A stretch of DNA of 64,000 nt from Cuniculiplasma divulgatum (GCA_031200235.1 CP133595.1:1822877-1886876), one strand, 5' to 3'; positions 1 through 7,181 are shown, counted from the stretch's first letter. The notes: generated by a model from the sequence alone, not told the origin. Translations and numbers: made by a program.

Positions 1-2
1 TT

Positions 3-644
3 GCTGATCTAGAAATTCTGGGGATAAAATCAAAAAATATCTCCATAATACGCCCGGGTGTGAATAGTGAACTGTTCCACCCTGCAATAAAAACCGGATA
101 TCCTTCAGTTGTTTATTTTGGCGGTATGCGTCCGTATAAAAGACCCGAAGAGTCACTGTATCTACTGAGAGAACTTAGAAGTCAAATTACTGATCTTAAG
201 CTCACAATGATAGGCGACGGATTTTCCAGGCGAGGCCTTGAAATGTTGTGCGAGAAACTGAACTTAAAAGAAAATGTAACATTTACAGGTAAAATCTCCG
301 ATAGTGAAGTAGCGGAGATTGTCGCCTCCTCTTGGTTAAATATCCACTCATCGATTACAGAGGGCTGGGGCATCTCCATAATTGAAGCCGCATCGGCCGG
401 CACACCTACCGTTGCGTTTAAAGTACCAGGGGTTTCTGATAGCGTGGAAAACGGTTTAAATGGCATAACCGTTGAGAATGGCAACAGGCAATCACTGACT
501 GAAGCTGCACTGGAGATCCTGAGAAATCCCGAAAAATGGTGGTCTTCCTCTGTTGAAGTCGCAAAGAAGTATTCATGGGACAAAACCGCGGAATTGTGGG
601 AAAAGCTGATCAAAGAAATAACTGATGATCGCAGCAACAAATAA
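3..644 (+). CDS. Glycosyltransferase family 4 (GT-B), 5' end outside the window
   Basis: This is the C-terminal part of a GT4 glycosyltransferase, which moves a sugar from a nucleotide-sugar donor to a glycan acceptor at the cytoplasmic face of the membrane. The open frame runs back without a stop to position 3. The apparent GTG start at 60 is an internal Val in the usual family stretch R-P-G-V-N-S-E-L-F-H-P, so the true start lies upstream of the window. Visible family features are the donor-site G-G-x-R-P-Y-K-R-P motif and the EX7E motif E-G-W-G-I-S-I-I-E followed by A-S-A-G-T-P. It opens a surface-glycan island. The family is clear; the sugar and acceptor are not. Confidence 0.85.
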   Translation, partial: ADLEILGIKSKNISIIRPGVNSELFHPAIKTGYPSVVYFGGMRPYKRPEESLYLLRELRSQITDLKLTMIGDGFSRRGLEMLCEKLNLKENVTFTGKISDSEVAEIVASSWLNIHSSITEGWGISIIEAASAGTPTVAFKVPGVSDSVENGLNGITVENGNRQSLTEAALEILRNPEKWWSSSVEVAKKYSWDKTAELWEKLIKEITDDRSNK

Positions 645-659
645 GTTCCCGGGAAATCA

Positions 660-673
660 TAATATATAATATT
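660..673 (+). promoter_or_regulatory. TATA box for gmd
   Basis: An AT-only stretch of the form ATAATATATAATATT is centred about 24 nt upstream of the gmd ATG at 688. This spacing fits leaderless archaeal transcription. Confidence 0.55.
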
Positions 674-687
674 TTCAATCCCCTTAG

Positions 688-1698
688 ATGAAAGCGGTAA
701 TCACTGGCATATCAGGTCAGGACGGGTATTTTCTTTCGCAGTTACTCCTGTCGAAGGGATACGAGGTGCACGGCATTTTGCGCCGGAATAGCTCAATGAC
801 ACAGGGGACTGTAGATCTTCTGCCTGAGAGTTTCAGAAAACAGATCATCATTCACTACGGTGATATAACGGATGGAAATTTTCTCTCAAATCTTCTTTTG
901 AAGGAGAAACCTGAAGAACTGTATCATCTGGCTGCACAGAGTTTTGTTGGATACAGCTTTCAGAACGCTCTTTCCACATACGATGCCAATATCGGAGGCA
1001 CCCTTAATGTCTGCAATGCTGTGAAGGATTCATCTCCCGATACAAGGATGTATTTTGCTGCCACATCAGAACTGTTCGGGCAGCCAAAGGAGGCTCCACA
1101 GAACGAAATGACGCCATTCTTTCCTAGGAGTCCGTATGCAGTATCGAAACTTGCAGGCATCTGGACAGTGAGAACATACAGGGAGGCATACAAATTGTTC
1201 ATGTCGAACGGCATACTATTCAACCATGAATCAGAAGTTCGCGGACCCGAGTTTGTGACCAGGAAGATATCAAAATCAGTTGCCAAGATATATAACGGCT
1301 CAAAGGAACCGGTCGTACTAGGAAATCTCTCCGCGGTGAAGGACTGGGGATATGCCAGGGATTATGTGGAAGGCATGTGGATGATGCTCCAGCAGGACTA
1401 CCCAGATGATTTCGTTCTGGGTACTGGAGAATCGCATACAGTCAGGGAATTTGCCGAGGCTGCATTCAAGGAGATTGACATGGATATTGAATGGATTGGC
1501 AGCGGGATGAATGAGGTCGGGTTATCAGAAGGTATGACAAGAGTTAAGGTCAGCAGGGAATTTTATAGGCCTTTGGAATCTGATAACTATCGCGCAGACT
1601 ATTCAAAGGCTAAACAAACCCTTGGGTGGAAGCCAAAAACCAACTTCAGGGATCTGGTAAAAATAATGGTGAAGAACGATATAGACCTCACGGGATGA
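688..1698 (+). CDS. gmd: GDP-mannose 4,6-dehydratase
   Basis: The enzyme converts GDP-D-mannose to GDP-4-keto-6-deoxy-D-mannose, the precursor of GDP-linked 6-deoxyhexoses such as rhamnose, fucose or perosamine. It is an extended SDR protein of 336 residues, normal for Gmd. The NAD(P)-binding motif G-I-S-G-Q-D-G lies at residues 7-13, and its Q-D-G ending is typical of Gmd. R-R-N-S-S follows near 32-36, the active-site T-S-E is near 126-128, and the catalytic pair Y150-x3-K154 sits in Y-A-V-S-K. A TATA box about 24 nt upstream supports the ATG at 688. No partner reductase or epimerase is adjacent, so the final GDP-sugar cannot be named. Confidence 0.93.
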   Translation: MKAVITGISGQDGYFLSQLLLSKGYEVHGILRRNSSMTQGTVDLLPESFRKQIIIHYGDITDGNFLSNLLLKEKPEELYHLAAQSFVGYSFQNALSTYDANIGGTLNVCNAVKDSSPDTRMYFAATSELFGQPKEAPQNEMTPFFPRSPYAVSKLAGIWTVRTYREAYKLFMSNGILFNHESEVRGPEFVTRKISKSVAKIYNGSKEPVVLGNLSAVKDWGYARDYVEGMWMMLQQDYPDDFVLGTGESHTVREFAEAAFKEIDMDIEWIGSGMNEVGLSEGMTRVKVSREFYRPLESDNYRADYSKAKQTLGWKPKTNFRDLVKIMVKNDIDLTG

Positions 1699-1805
1699 CA
1701 TCGGGACCTTTTAAGCATATAAACTGAGACTATCATTCACTATGCCGGCATCCTTCTGGAATGCACAACTTCAGTGCTTTCATTTCACACGATTGTTTTA
1801 TTGCC

Positions 1806-1892
1806 CCGTACGGCCGGTATACGGGACACCGTATGGGCAGATATACGGAGCGGTGTACGGACATACCGGCGGCGGTACCAGTCAGCGTACGG
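1806..1892. repeat. Cluster of eight TACGG/CCGTA short repeats
   Basis: Within 87 nt the pentamer TACGG or its complement CCGTA/CGGTA occurs near 1809, 1820, 1829, 1844, 1856, 1864, 1873 and 1888, in both orientations, with spacings of about 8-15 nt. The first copy is the perfect palindrome CCGTACGG, and one copy is within GGTACC. The density is far above the surroundings. It could be an iteron-like origin or a multi-site operator for the adjacent mobile block; neither role is shown. Confidence 0.5.
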
Positions 1893-2267
1893 AAAAGGAC
1901 ACATGACGGTGAACCTATTATAGGGGAGGTATTCCCTGCCACATCAGCGGCTGAGAATTTCCAGAAACTGCAAATTCACGCCGACTCGCCAACGGGAATT
2001 CGGATCGGATTTCGGGCTGGCTGGCAAAATTTCCGTACAGGCTTCTGACATGGCATCTCGCATGTTGTTTCATGGGGTTCCGGTAATGATTGGACATCAA
2101 TAAAAACTGAACGGATTAGAACCGAAAATGGAAGTTTGATCTGTAAAGCATACAATAACAGATTCAATTATGCTCCGGAATTGCACTGTGCGATTATGAA
2201 AATTACAAGCTTTCCTTTCTTTAATTGTAATGCAGACCCTGAAAATTTGGTTCGGAATTTCAATGTA

Positions 2268-2277
2268 AATATAAATA
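2268..2277 (+). promoter_or_regulatory. TATA box for the HTH gene at 2299
   Basis: AATATAAATA is centred 26 nt upstream of the ATG at 2299, the expected distance for a leaderless transcript. Confidence 0.5.
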
Positions 2278-2298
2278 CAATAAACTGTTATTTTTCAC

Positions 2299-2484
2299 AT
2301 GGACATTCAAACGCTGCGGAAAGTAATAGAACTCTACCTCAGGGGATTTGGCTATCAGGAGATATCAAAGCGCACTTGCATTGCCAGATCCACTGTCCAG
2401 GACACAGTGAACAGATGGAGGGAGGGCCAGACAGGCTGTGGAAAAATTGAGGCAGTACACAGGCTCTGTTGTGAGTATGAATGA
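2299..2484 (+). CDS. Short helix-turn-helix protein, probably the N-terminal part of a frameshifted gene
   Basis: The 61-residue product contains a clear resolvase/Sigma-type HTH: Y-L-R-G-F-G-Y-Q-E-I-S-K-R-T, then a turn and R-S-T-V-Q-D-T-V-N-R-W-R-E-G near residues 13-44. Related HTH proteins continue after R-W-x-x-G-x-T-G into a coiled or helical region. Here the frame instead runs into a low-quality tail (C-G-K-I-E-A-V-H-R-L-C), while the overlapping frame at 2438 supplies V-E-K-L-R-Q-Y and a plausible continuation. Removing one T near 2437 would join them. It may be a frameshifted pseudogene, a programmed frameshift or two overlapping genes. A DNA-binding role is inferred from the HTH. 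Confidence 0.55.
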   Translation: MDIQTLRKVIELYLRGFGYQEISKRTCIARSTVQDTVNRWREGQTGCGKIEAVHRLCCEYE

Positions 2485-2899
2485 TCTCCAGGATGTCATC
2501 AGCAGGCAGAATGAAATGAAAAAGGATCTGGAGACTTCGATAGACGTACTGAACCGGAAGCTTGCCGGGAACCCGTTGATATTTCTCGCTGCACCCAGCG
2601 GATCATCGGGCAGGGTTGAGGTGGGATCAATCAGCATACAGGACCTGGTGGCACGGATAAGATCAGGTTCCGGGTCCGTGGAAATGCAGACCGGTAACGG
2701 AAAGGTATCGCTTGACACATGCACTGCAGTCATGGAGTTACTGGAAATGTATCTGGATCCGGCCACGCTGGAAATGCTCAGGAAGGCCTGGAGGGAGTCC
2801 GTTATCAATAAGACTGATAAACATGAAAAGGCCGGTATGACAAGGTACGGAGGGCTGGTCAATAGGGATCAGATGGGGGGAAGGAAGGGGTCAGGATGA
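2438..2899 (+). CDS. Coiled-coil/helical protein, probable C-terminal continuation of the HTH gene
   Basis: The frame opens at a GTG inside the preceding HTH gene and encodes 153 residues. The first 45 are helical and rich in charged residues (D-L-Q-D-V-I-S-R-Q-N-E-M-K-K-D-L). The middle has a Ser/Gly-rich stretch, and the C-terminus is basic and Gly-rich. I recognise no domain. It begins where the HTH motif of the neighbouring frame ends, which suggests one original gene of about 200 codons. The last bases overlap the convergent gene at 2891 by 9 nt. Confidence 0.5.
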   Translation: MEKLRQYTGSVVSMNDLQDVISRQNEMKKDLETSIDVLNRKLAGNPLIFLAAPSGSSGRVEVGSISIQDLVARIRSGSGSVEMQTGNGKVSLDTCTAVMELLEMYLDPATLEMLRKAWRESVINKTDKHEKAGMTRYGGLVNRDQMGGRKGSG

Positions 2900-3157
2900 T
2901 TTCATCTGCATTTCCTCAGCATGGGATGCGAGGATTGAAGCTGCCATGACACACGCATAGTCTCTAGGGTCTGATAATCCAATACTCAGAAGCCTCTCCA
3001 TGGTCTCAGCCGCAAGGTCAGGAATGCTGTCCTGGAATTCATGCAGAATGCCATTCATCATGGCATCATGGGATAGAAGATCAATGAGGAATTCAACCGT
3101 ATTCCTGAAATCTTCATCAACAGCATCGAGATGGCAATCCGCATTCCGTTCCGCCAT
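2891..3157 (-). CDS. Small acidic protein of unknown function in the mobile block
   Basis: An 88-residue protein is obtained from the ATG at 3157 (M-A-E-R-N-A-D). A longer frame reaching 3250 would overlap the end of the winged-helix gene, so the shorter start, 16 nt downstream of that gene's stop, is preferred. The product is helical and acidic, with no recognised motif. It is co-oriented with, and directly downstream of, the winged-helix regulator at 3174-3473, so the two probably form an operon. Confidence 0.5.
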   Translation of the reverse strand: MAERNADCHLDAVDEDFRNTVEFLIDLLSHDAMMNGILHEFQDSIPDLAAETMERLLSIGLSDPRDYACVMAASILASHAEEMQMKSS

Positions 3158-3173
3158 TGCGAAATCAATACAT

Positions 3174-3473
3174 TCATTTATATAAACTATACCCACGCAG
3201 CTGCTGCACGTCTGGAAATTCCTTCCTGATTGTGTCAAGAATGGATGCAATCCTCTTCCCCTTCTCCGTAAGGGATATGAAAAACACCCTCCTGCCCTGC
3301 ATTTCCTCCCTCATGGCTGTGATGCCCTCATCCGTCAGTGTTTTCAGCAGCGCGTCAATGGTGTTTATGGAGGGGCCGAAATCCATGATCTGCATCTTTT
3401 TCACCTCTCCCCTGTCGTATATGCCCAGGATAACCGAAACTGCATGCTTCTCGGACAGCGTCTTCACTATCAT
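3174..3473 (-). CDS. Winged-helix DNA-binding protein
   Basis: The 99-residue protein has the pattern of a MarR/PadR-like winged helix: a first helix (K-H-A-V-S-V-I-L-G-I-Y), a recognition region around N-T-I-D-A-L-L-K-T-L-T-D-E-G, and a beta-wing ending R-R-V-F-F-I-S-L-T-E-K-G-K-R-I. This is the usual L-T-x-K-G-x-x-x-A ending. It is transcribed away from the annealing-like gene at 3566 and shares the intergenic region 3474-3565, where a 12-bp element also found at 4458 lies. It is a likely autoregulator of the plasmid- or virus-like block; the ligand is unknown. Confidence 0.7.
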   Translation of the reverse strand: MIVKTLSEKHAVSVILGIYDRGEVKKMQIMDFGPSINTIDALLKTLTDEGITAMREEMQGRRVFFISLTEKGKRIASILDTIRKEFPDVQQLRGYSLYK

Positions 3474-3505
3474 AATTCATGATTGAATATGCATTCTTAA
3501 TGGTT

Positions 3506-3517
3506 ATGATGCACAAT
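3506..3517. repeat. 12-bp repeat ATGATGCACAAT, copy 1 (candidate operator)
   Basis: ATGATGCACAAT lies between the divergent winged-helix gene and the annealing-like gene. An identical 12-mer is at 4458-4469, over the start of the ribbon-helix-helix gene. A shared operator is inferred. Confidence 0.4.
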
Positions 3518-3537
3518 CAAGCTTGATGGCGGATACC

Positions 3538-3545
3538 TTATATAC
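3538..3545 (+). promoter_or_regulatory. TATA box for the annealing-like gene
   Basis: TTATATAC is centred about 25 nt upstream of the in-frame ATG at 3566, which favours that start over the ATG at 3551. Confidence 0.5.
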
Positions 3546-3565
3546 ATGTAATGCATGCATGGATC

Positions 3566-4177
3566 ATGGATATCAAACTGGAGGGCTGGACATTCATGCC
3601 CAGCTATATGGCAGAGGCCATGAATGCAAGGCTTCGTGAGATATTTGCGGGAATGGCTGAGAACACGCACTTCATAATCGGGGGTGAGAAGCCCACGCTG
3701 CTCAAGGCAGGAGCCGAGCTCATCATGATGCAGATGGGGCTGATATTCCGCTCTCGCGTTCTATCCCACGGGCACAGCACAGGAGAGTTCATTGCCGAAA
3801 CCGTGATATATCGTGATGGCACTGAACTGGGCAACGGCCTGGGCTATGCGGTTGTATCGGATCACGGCAATGATGGGAATGTGGCACTGAAGATGGCAAA
3901 GAAGAGGTCATACATCGATGCTGTCCTGAGCGTCACGGGCGCTTCTTCAATATTCACTCAGGATTATGGCGAATCCGGCGATCCCATAACAAGGAACCAG
4001 CTCTCATACATCTCCAGCCTCGCCAGGGGCAGCCAGATCCCCGATGATGTCATGGACGCCATGATGCATGCATGCGGCTCCGAAAAAATTCAGGAGATGT
4101 CAAAGCAGCAGGCATCAAGGCTCATTGATTCCATGCTGAAGTACATCCACAGCGGGAACCATGGCGGAAACAGGTGA
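3566..4177 (+). CDS. Phage/plasmid-type Rad52-like single-strand annealing family protein
   Basis: The product is about 203 residues. It carries the block G-G-E-K-P-T-L-L-K-A-G-A-E near the N-terminus and A-L-K-M-A-K-K-R-S-Y-I-D-A-V-L followed by I-F-T-Q-D in the middle. These match conserved stretches that I recall from phage and conjugative-element recombination proteins related to Rad52-type annealing factors. The tail (T-R-N-Q-L-S-Y-I-S-S-L-A ... A-S-R-L-I-D-S-M-L) is the helical module often attached to them. The role would be annealing or recombining single-stranded DNA during element replication; this is inference. The ATG at 3566 is chosen from TATA spacing; 3551 is possible. Family confidence is moderate. 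Confidence 0.65.
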   Translation: MDIKLEGWTFMPSYMAEAMNARLREIFAGMAENTHFIIGGEKPTLLKAGAELIMMQMGLIFRSRVLSHGHSTGEFIAETVIYRDGTELGNGLGYAVVSDHGNDGNVALKMAKKRSYIDAVLSVTGASSIFTQDYGESGDPITRNQLSYISSLARGSQIPDDVMDAMMHACGSEKIQEMSKQQASRLIDSMLKYIHSGNHGGNR

Positions 4178-4179
4178 AT

Positions 4180-4188
4180 TTTATATAT
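4180..4188 (+). promoter_or_regulatory. TATA box for the small basic gene at 4209
   Basis: TTTATATATT-like sequence is centred about 25 nt before the GTG at 4209. It lies inside the longer frame that opens at 4161, whose residues E-F-Y-I-F-S-F are simply the translated TATA box. Confidence 0.5.
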
Positions 4189-4208
4189 TCTCCTTCGCAT
4201 ATACATGT

Positions 4209-4433
4209 GTGCAGAAAGACCGCAGCCTGAAGCTTCTTGACGATCTTGATCTCGTCATGGCGCAGATCATCAGGGAGAGCAAAACTGTCAGGAGGGATGC
4301 AGGGAAGGCCATGAAGCTCATGGCATCCGGCAGGACACGGAAGGCGCTGAAGCGCATATCTCGCATCAGGAATGCAGACATGGATGAACTTATGTCATAC
4401 ATGAAGGGCATCATAAACCAGATGCTCAGGTGA
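4209..4433 (+). CDS. Small basic helical protein of the mobile block
   Basis: About 74 residues are encoded, rich in Lys/Arg and predicted helical (R-K-A-L-K-R-I-S-R-I-R-N-A-D-M). No known domain is recognised. A longer frame from the ATG at 4161 overlaps the previous gene by 17 nt, but its first residues translate the TATA box, so the GTG at 4209 is preferred. It lies between the annealing-like and ribbon-helix-helix genes in the same direction, which suggests a role in the element's replication or packaging. That is only an inference from position. Confidence 0.5.
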   Translation: MQKDRSLKLLDDLDLVMAQIIRESKTVRRDAGKAMKLMASGRTRKALKRISRIRNADMDELMSYMKGIINQMLR

Positions 4434-4437
4434 GTGA

Positions 4438-4447
4438 AATTTTTATC
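4438..4447 (+). promoter_or_regulatory. TATA box for the ribbon-helix-helix gene
   Basis: AAATTTTTATC is centred about 26 nt before the ATG at 4468. Immediately downstream is the repeat ATGATGCACAAT, which would cover the transcription start. Confidence 0.5.
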
Positions 4448-4457
4448 AGTGCTGGTC

Positions 4458-4469
4458 ATGATGCACAAT
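4458..4469. repeat. 12-bp repeat ATGATGCACAAT, copy 2 (candidate operator)
   Basis: This copy is identical to 3506-3517 and overlaps the first two bases of the ATG at 4468. A protein bound here would block a leaderless start. Confidence 0.4.
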
Positions 4470-4926
4470 GGAGAAGAAGCGCATATCGCTGTCAATACCT
4501 GCTGATTTATACGACAGGCTGGAGGACATAAGGGAGAAGAGGCAGCCCATGTCCGGGCTGATATCGGATATCCTGCATTTTTATGCGGACAACCACGGGA
4601 ATATACTGACGAAAGACGAGCACATCGAGATCATTGGAAAGAAGGACAATGTCATTCAGGATCTGAGCAGAAGCATTGACGATATGAATGCCACGGTGAG
4701 CGGGCTGACGGAGAAGATCAGGTCCGTGTCGCATGAACTGGGCATGGCTCTGGATGAGGTAAAGCAGAAGGATAATGATTTCAGGGAGATGCGTGACGAC
4801 CGCAACAACATTGCAAGCATCAACAGGGTGCTCCAGAGCACCATTGAGGAGCTCAGGGAGGAGAATGAAAGCCTACGCGAGAAGGCGAACGGTAGGAGGA
4901 TCTTTGGCAGGGATCCGGGAAAATAA
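4468..4926 (+). CDS. Ribbon-helix-helix protein with long C-terminal coiled coil
   Basis: Residues 1-45 read as an RHH (CopG/MetJ-type) DNA-binding domain: a beta strand R-I-S-L-S-I-P-A, then helix D-L-Y-D-R-L-E-D-I-R and helix M-S-G-L-I-S-D-I-L-H-F-Y. Residues 60-140 are strongly heptad-like and charged (E-L-R-E-E-N-E-S-L-R-E-K), consistent with a coiled coil. RHH proteins of this kind commonly control plasmid copy number or partition; the role here is inferred from context in the block at 2.3-4.9 kb. The TATA box at 4438-4447 supports the ATG at 4468. The epimerase gene starts 27 nt after its stop, where the glycan island resumes. Confidence 0.7.
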   Translation: MEKKRISLSIPADLYDRLEDIREKRQPMSGLISDILHFYADNHGNILTKDEHIEIIGKKDNVIQDLSRSIDDMNATVSGLTEKIRSVSHELGMALDEVKQKDNDFREMRDDRNNIASINRVLQSTIEELREENESLREKANGRRIFGRDPGK

Positions 4927-4953
4927 TAATACAACCGCAATATTTCCATTGGC

Positions 4954-5853
4954 ATGGGCAAAAGATTTCTCATCACGGGCGGAGAGGGATTCATTGGAAG
5001 GAACATCCGGAAGTATATTGCTGATCACGGCATGGATGCGTCAACGCTGGATATTTCGGGAAATCCCGATTACATGATATCTGTCACAGATTTCACTTCC
5101 CTCATGAAGATTGAAAATCGCTTCGACGGCATATTCCACATGGCAGCGGTAACATCACCTCCGCAGTTTGAGGACGATCCGCTATATGGATTTCAGGTGA
5201 ACGCAAACGGCACCCTGAATATTCTGGAGCTTGCCAAGCGGAGGGGAATCGGGAGAGTGGTGCTTGCATCATCCTCGGCAACGTACGGCGACACTGGAAA
5301 AGTTTCTGTGGAGGATAACCTGCCTCAGGCATATTCCAACCTTTATCCGGTGACTAAGATAGTGGACGAGCACCTGGCAAGGTACTATTCGGTCAGAAAT
5401 GAGGTGGAATGCATCTCCCTGAGATATTTCAACACCTATGGTCCAGGGGAGAACACCAAGTCGCAGTATGCCAGCGTCATATGGCGCTTCATCAAGGCAA
5501 TACACAGCGGGGATAGGCCCGTGATCTACGGTGACGGCAAACAGAGGCGGGACTTCATATATGTTGAAGATACTGCAAGGGCATCAGTTCTGGCAATGCT
5601 GCATGGATCACCTGGTGAATCATACAACGTAGGAACCGGCGTTAGCACAACATTCAATGAAATTTTCAACACTGTCAGGGAGGAGATGCATTCTCAGGCG
5701 CAGGCGGATCATGTGCCAAATCCGCTGAAGAACTATCAGTATTTCACACAGGCGGATATGACAAAGACCGCAAGGGACATTGGATTCAAGCCGGAATTTG
5801 ATCTGAGATCTGGAATAAGGAAGATGTTGCAGAATGATATTAAATCCATCTGA
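4954..5853 (+). CDS. NAD-dependent nucleotide-sugar epimerase/dehydratase (extended SDR, GalE-like)
   Basis: The 299-residue protein is an extended SDR enzyme acting on a nucleotide sugar, most likely a 4-epimerase. The N-terminus has the Rossmann motif I-T-G-G-E-G-F-I-G at residues 7-15, and the mid-region has S-S-S-A-T-Y-G near 106-112. The catalytic pair is Y131-x3-K135 (Y-P-V-T-K). The substrate-side block R-Y-F-N-T-Y-G-P and R-R-D-F-I-Y-V-E-D are standard for UDP-glucose 4-epimerase relatives. Its 3' end overlaps the convergent GT2 gene by 14 nt. It serves glycan synthesis with the neighbouring transferases; the exact sugar cannot be told. Confidence 0.85.
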   Translation: MGKRFLITGGEGFIGRNIRKYIADHGMDASTLDISGNPDYMISVTDFTSLMKIENRFDGIFHMAAVTSPPQFEDDPLYGFQVNANGTLNILELAKRRGIGRVVLASSSATYGDTGKVSVEDNLPQAYSNLYPVTKIVDEHLARYYSVRNEVECISLRYFNTYGPGENTKSQYASVIWRFIKAIHSGDRPVIYGDGKQRRDFIYVEDTARASVLAMLHGSPGESYNVGTGVSTTFNEIFNTVREEMHSQAQADHVPNPLKNYQYFTQADMTKTARDIGFKPEFDLRSGIRKMLQNDIKSI

Positions 5854-6688
5854 ACTTCCTGTGGTAAAGCTTAACGAGGAATTGTGGAATATGCGCATAG
5901 AGCGGTGAATTCCGGATTCTGAATGCAACCAGCGAAATGCCGAAGCTCATTGCCATGGATAAGGGATTGAGTTTTCCGTCGTCGGCATGAGTGTATTCGG
6001 CCGGCGTCTCCGTAATGCGCCCGCCCATCTTTTTTATATGATACAGAAGTGCAACATCATACGATGCGTTTGTTACTGTTACTCTGCGCATTGCACCAAC
6101 AAAGAAATCGCTCCGGAACAGTTTATAGCCGCTCTGTGTGTCTGAGACACTTAAGCCGGTAATAGATCGGACAATTATGTTGAAGCCCCGGCTCAGGAAA
6201 CGCCTCAGCAGTGGTATCTTGTTTTTTCCGGTATAACGGGACAGAATTACGGCATCACTCTTCTCCAGCCGCTGTATCGCCTCGACGATATCGATGAAAC
6301 CAATGCTGTTGTCTGCATCCATAATTATGGTGAATTCGCCGTCAATTTTTGGTAGCACCCTTTTGATTGCACCGCCTTTCCCACTTCTTTCATGGCTCCG
6401 ATCAATACTAATAAAATCATAGGTTTCAGCAAAATTTACTGCAATATCGTATGTGGAATCGTTACCGTCAATTGCAACAATAACATCCCAGGGAAGCTTG
6501 TTTTCAGAGATGAAGCGGCATATGTCATTCAGAACTGGAGAAATCCGTTTTTCCTCATTGTATGCCGGTATAATGACGGTAAATCTCTTCAGATATATAT
6601 CAGGAATCTCTTTTTTCTTCTCCGAATGTGTGAAGTCTGGCTGGTGAACTATCTGGTATGTTTCCAATATTAAGTGACATATTGGCAT
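5840..6688 (-). CDS. Family 2 glycosyltransferase, dolichyl-phosphate glucose/mannose synthase type
   Basis: The 282-residue protein starts its catalytic domain with T-V-I-I-P-A-Y-N-E-E-K-R-I. It continues with R-S-G-K-G-G-A-I-K-R and the DxD-type metal motif in I-I-M-D-A-D-N-S, then S-D-T-Q-S-G-Y-K-L-F, the pattern of DPM1/ALG5-like enzymes that load a hexose onto a polyprenyl or dolichyl phosphate carrier. No obvious multi-span membrane tail is present, as in ALG5-like short forms. The first 30 residues precede the family core, so a later start is possible; an AT-rich TATA-like stretch lies only about 10 nt before the ATG at 6688. The gene is convergent with the epimerase and probably supplies lipid-linked sugar. 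Confidence 0.82.
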   Translation of the reverse strand: MPICHLILETYQIVHQPDFTHSEKKKEIPDIYLKRFTVIIPAYNEEKRISPVLNDICRFISENKLPWDVIVAIDGNDSTYDIAVNFAETYDFISIDRSHERSGKGGAIKRVLPKIDGEFTIIMDADNSIGFIDIVEAIQRLEKSDAVILSRYTGKNKIPLLRRFLSRGFNIIVRSITGLSVSDTQSGYKLFRSDFFVGAMRRVTVTNASYDVALLYHIKKMGGRITETPAEYTHADDGKLNPLSMAMSFGISLVAFRIRNSPLYAHIPQFLVKLYHRKFRWI

Positions 6689-6797
6689 TATTTAATAATT
6701 TTCCCTGTCTTATTTCAATCAATGAATATTTTCGTATGATAAAATTCAGGAATGATGTTACCTTTACAGAATCCTATGCCATTACCTGGATATCCTT

Positions 6798-7115
6798 GGG
6801 GTGTCCAAACTTGCGTCAAACAACGAGGCCCAGTATTTCCCTATTTGATCTTTGTCTTATATGATTGATCGGGACAATTCAGTTGTATACCACTTTCCTT
6901 TCGTCAACAGCAACCTCATAGTTCCTGTTGCTGACATACCGGATATGCTCACAATGGATTATCTCCTCCAGAATGGAAAATGTCCGCTCTATTTCCAACC
7001 TTAACCTGTATCTGGATTTCTCCCTTTCCCTAATGATTATTCCCTGCTTCCTGTTGAATGCCAGGTTATGTGGAACATTCCATAGATCCTTGGACACTCT
7101 ATGTCTCATTTCCGT
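6798..7115 (-). pseudogene. 3' remnant of an insertion-sequence transposase (same type as 53,540-54,409)
   Basis: The minus-strand frame encodes G-I-I-I-R-E-R-E-K-S-R-Y-R-L-R followed by E-I-E-R-T-F-S-I-L-E-E-I-I-H. This closely matches the C-terminal DDE region of the transposase remnant near 53,566-53,952. Nucleotide similarity continues past the stop to about 6798, where both loci share GTGTCCAAAC near the element end. Only about the last third of the gene is left. The element appears to be IS4/IS5-like by its R-Y-R-x-R-W-x-I-E-R-T-F pattern. It is dead. Confidence 0.7.
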
Positions 7116-7149
7116 AAGTAAGAAAGAGTGCACAAATGCAGTGCGGCAT

Positions 7150-7160
7150 AAATTTTTAAA
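7150..7160 (+). promoter_or_regulatory. TATA box for the GT2 gene at 7182
   Basis: AAATTTTTAAA is centred 26-27 nt upstream of the TTG at 7182, supporting this rare start codon in a leaderless transcript. It lies beside the transposase remnant. Confidence 0.55.
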
Positions 7161-7181
7161 CATAACATAATTATCTTAAGG

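Larger units (their letters stand above)
1699..2298. other. 600-nt non-coding stretch with a repeated TACGG motif
   Basis: No convincing gene is seen; small open frames here have poor composition. It contains the clustered TACGG/CCGTA repeats at 1806-1892 and ends in the promoter of the HTH gene at 2299. It separates the gmd gene from the plasmid- or virus-like block at 2.3-4.9 kb. Confidence 0.6.

Noticed and set aside
60-644. Complete gene starting at GTG 60
   Set aside because: The frame is open to position 3 and the upstream residues match the conserved stretch before the donor domain, so the gene is cut by the window edge.
3157-3486. Plus-strand open frame of 109 codons
   Set aside because: It is the antisense shadow of the winged-helix gene on the minus strand, which has a clear domain pattern.
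4161-4208. N-terminal extension of the small basic protein from ATG 4161
   Set aside because: It translates a TATA box and overlaps the previous gene; GTG 4209 has correct promoter spacing.
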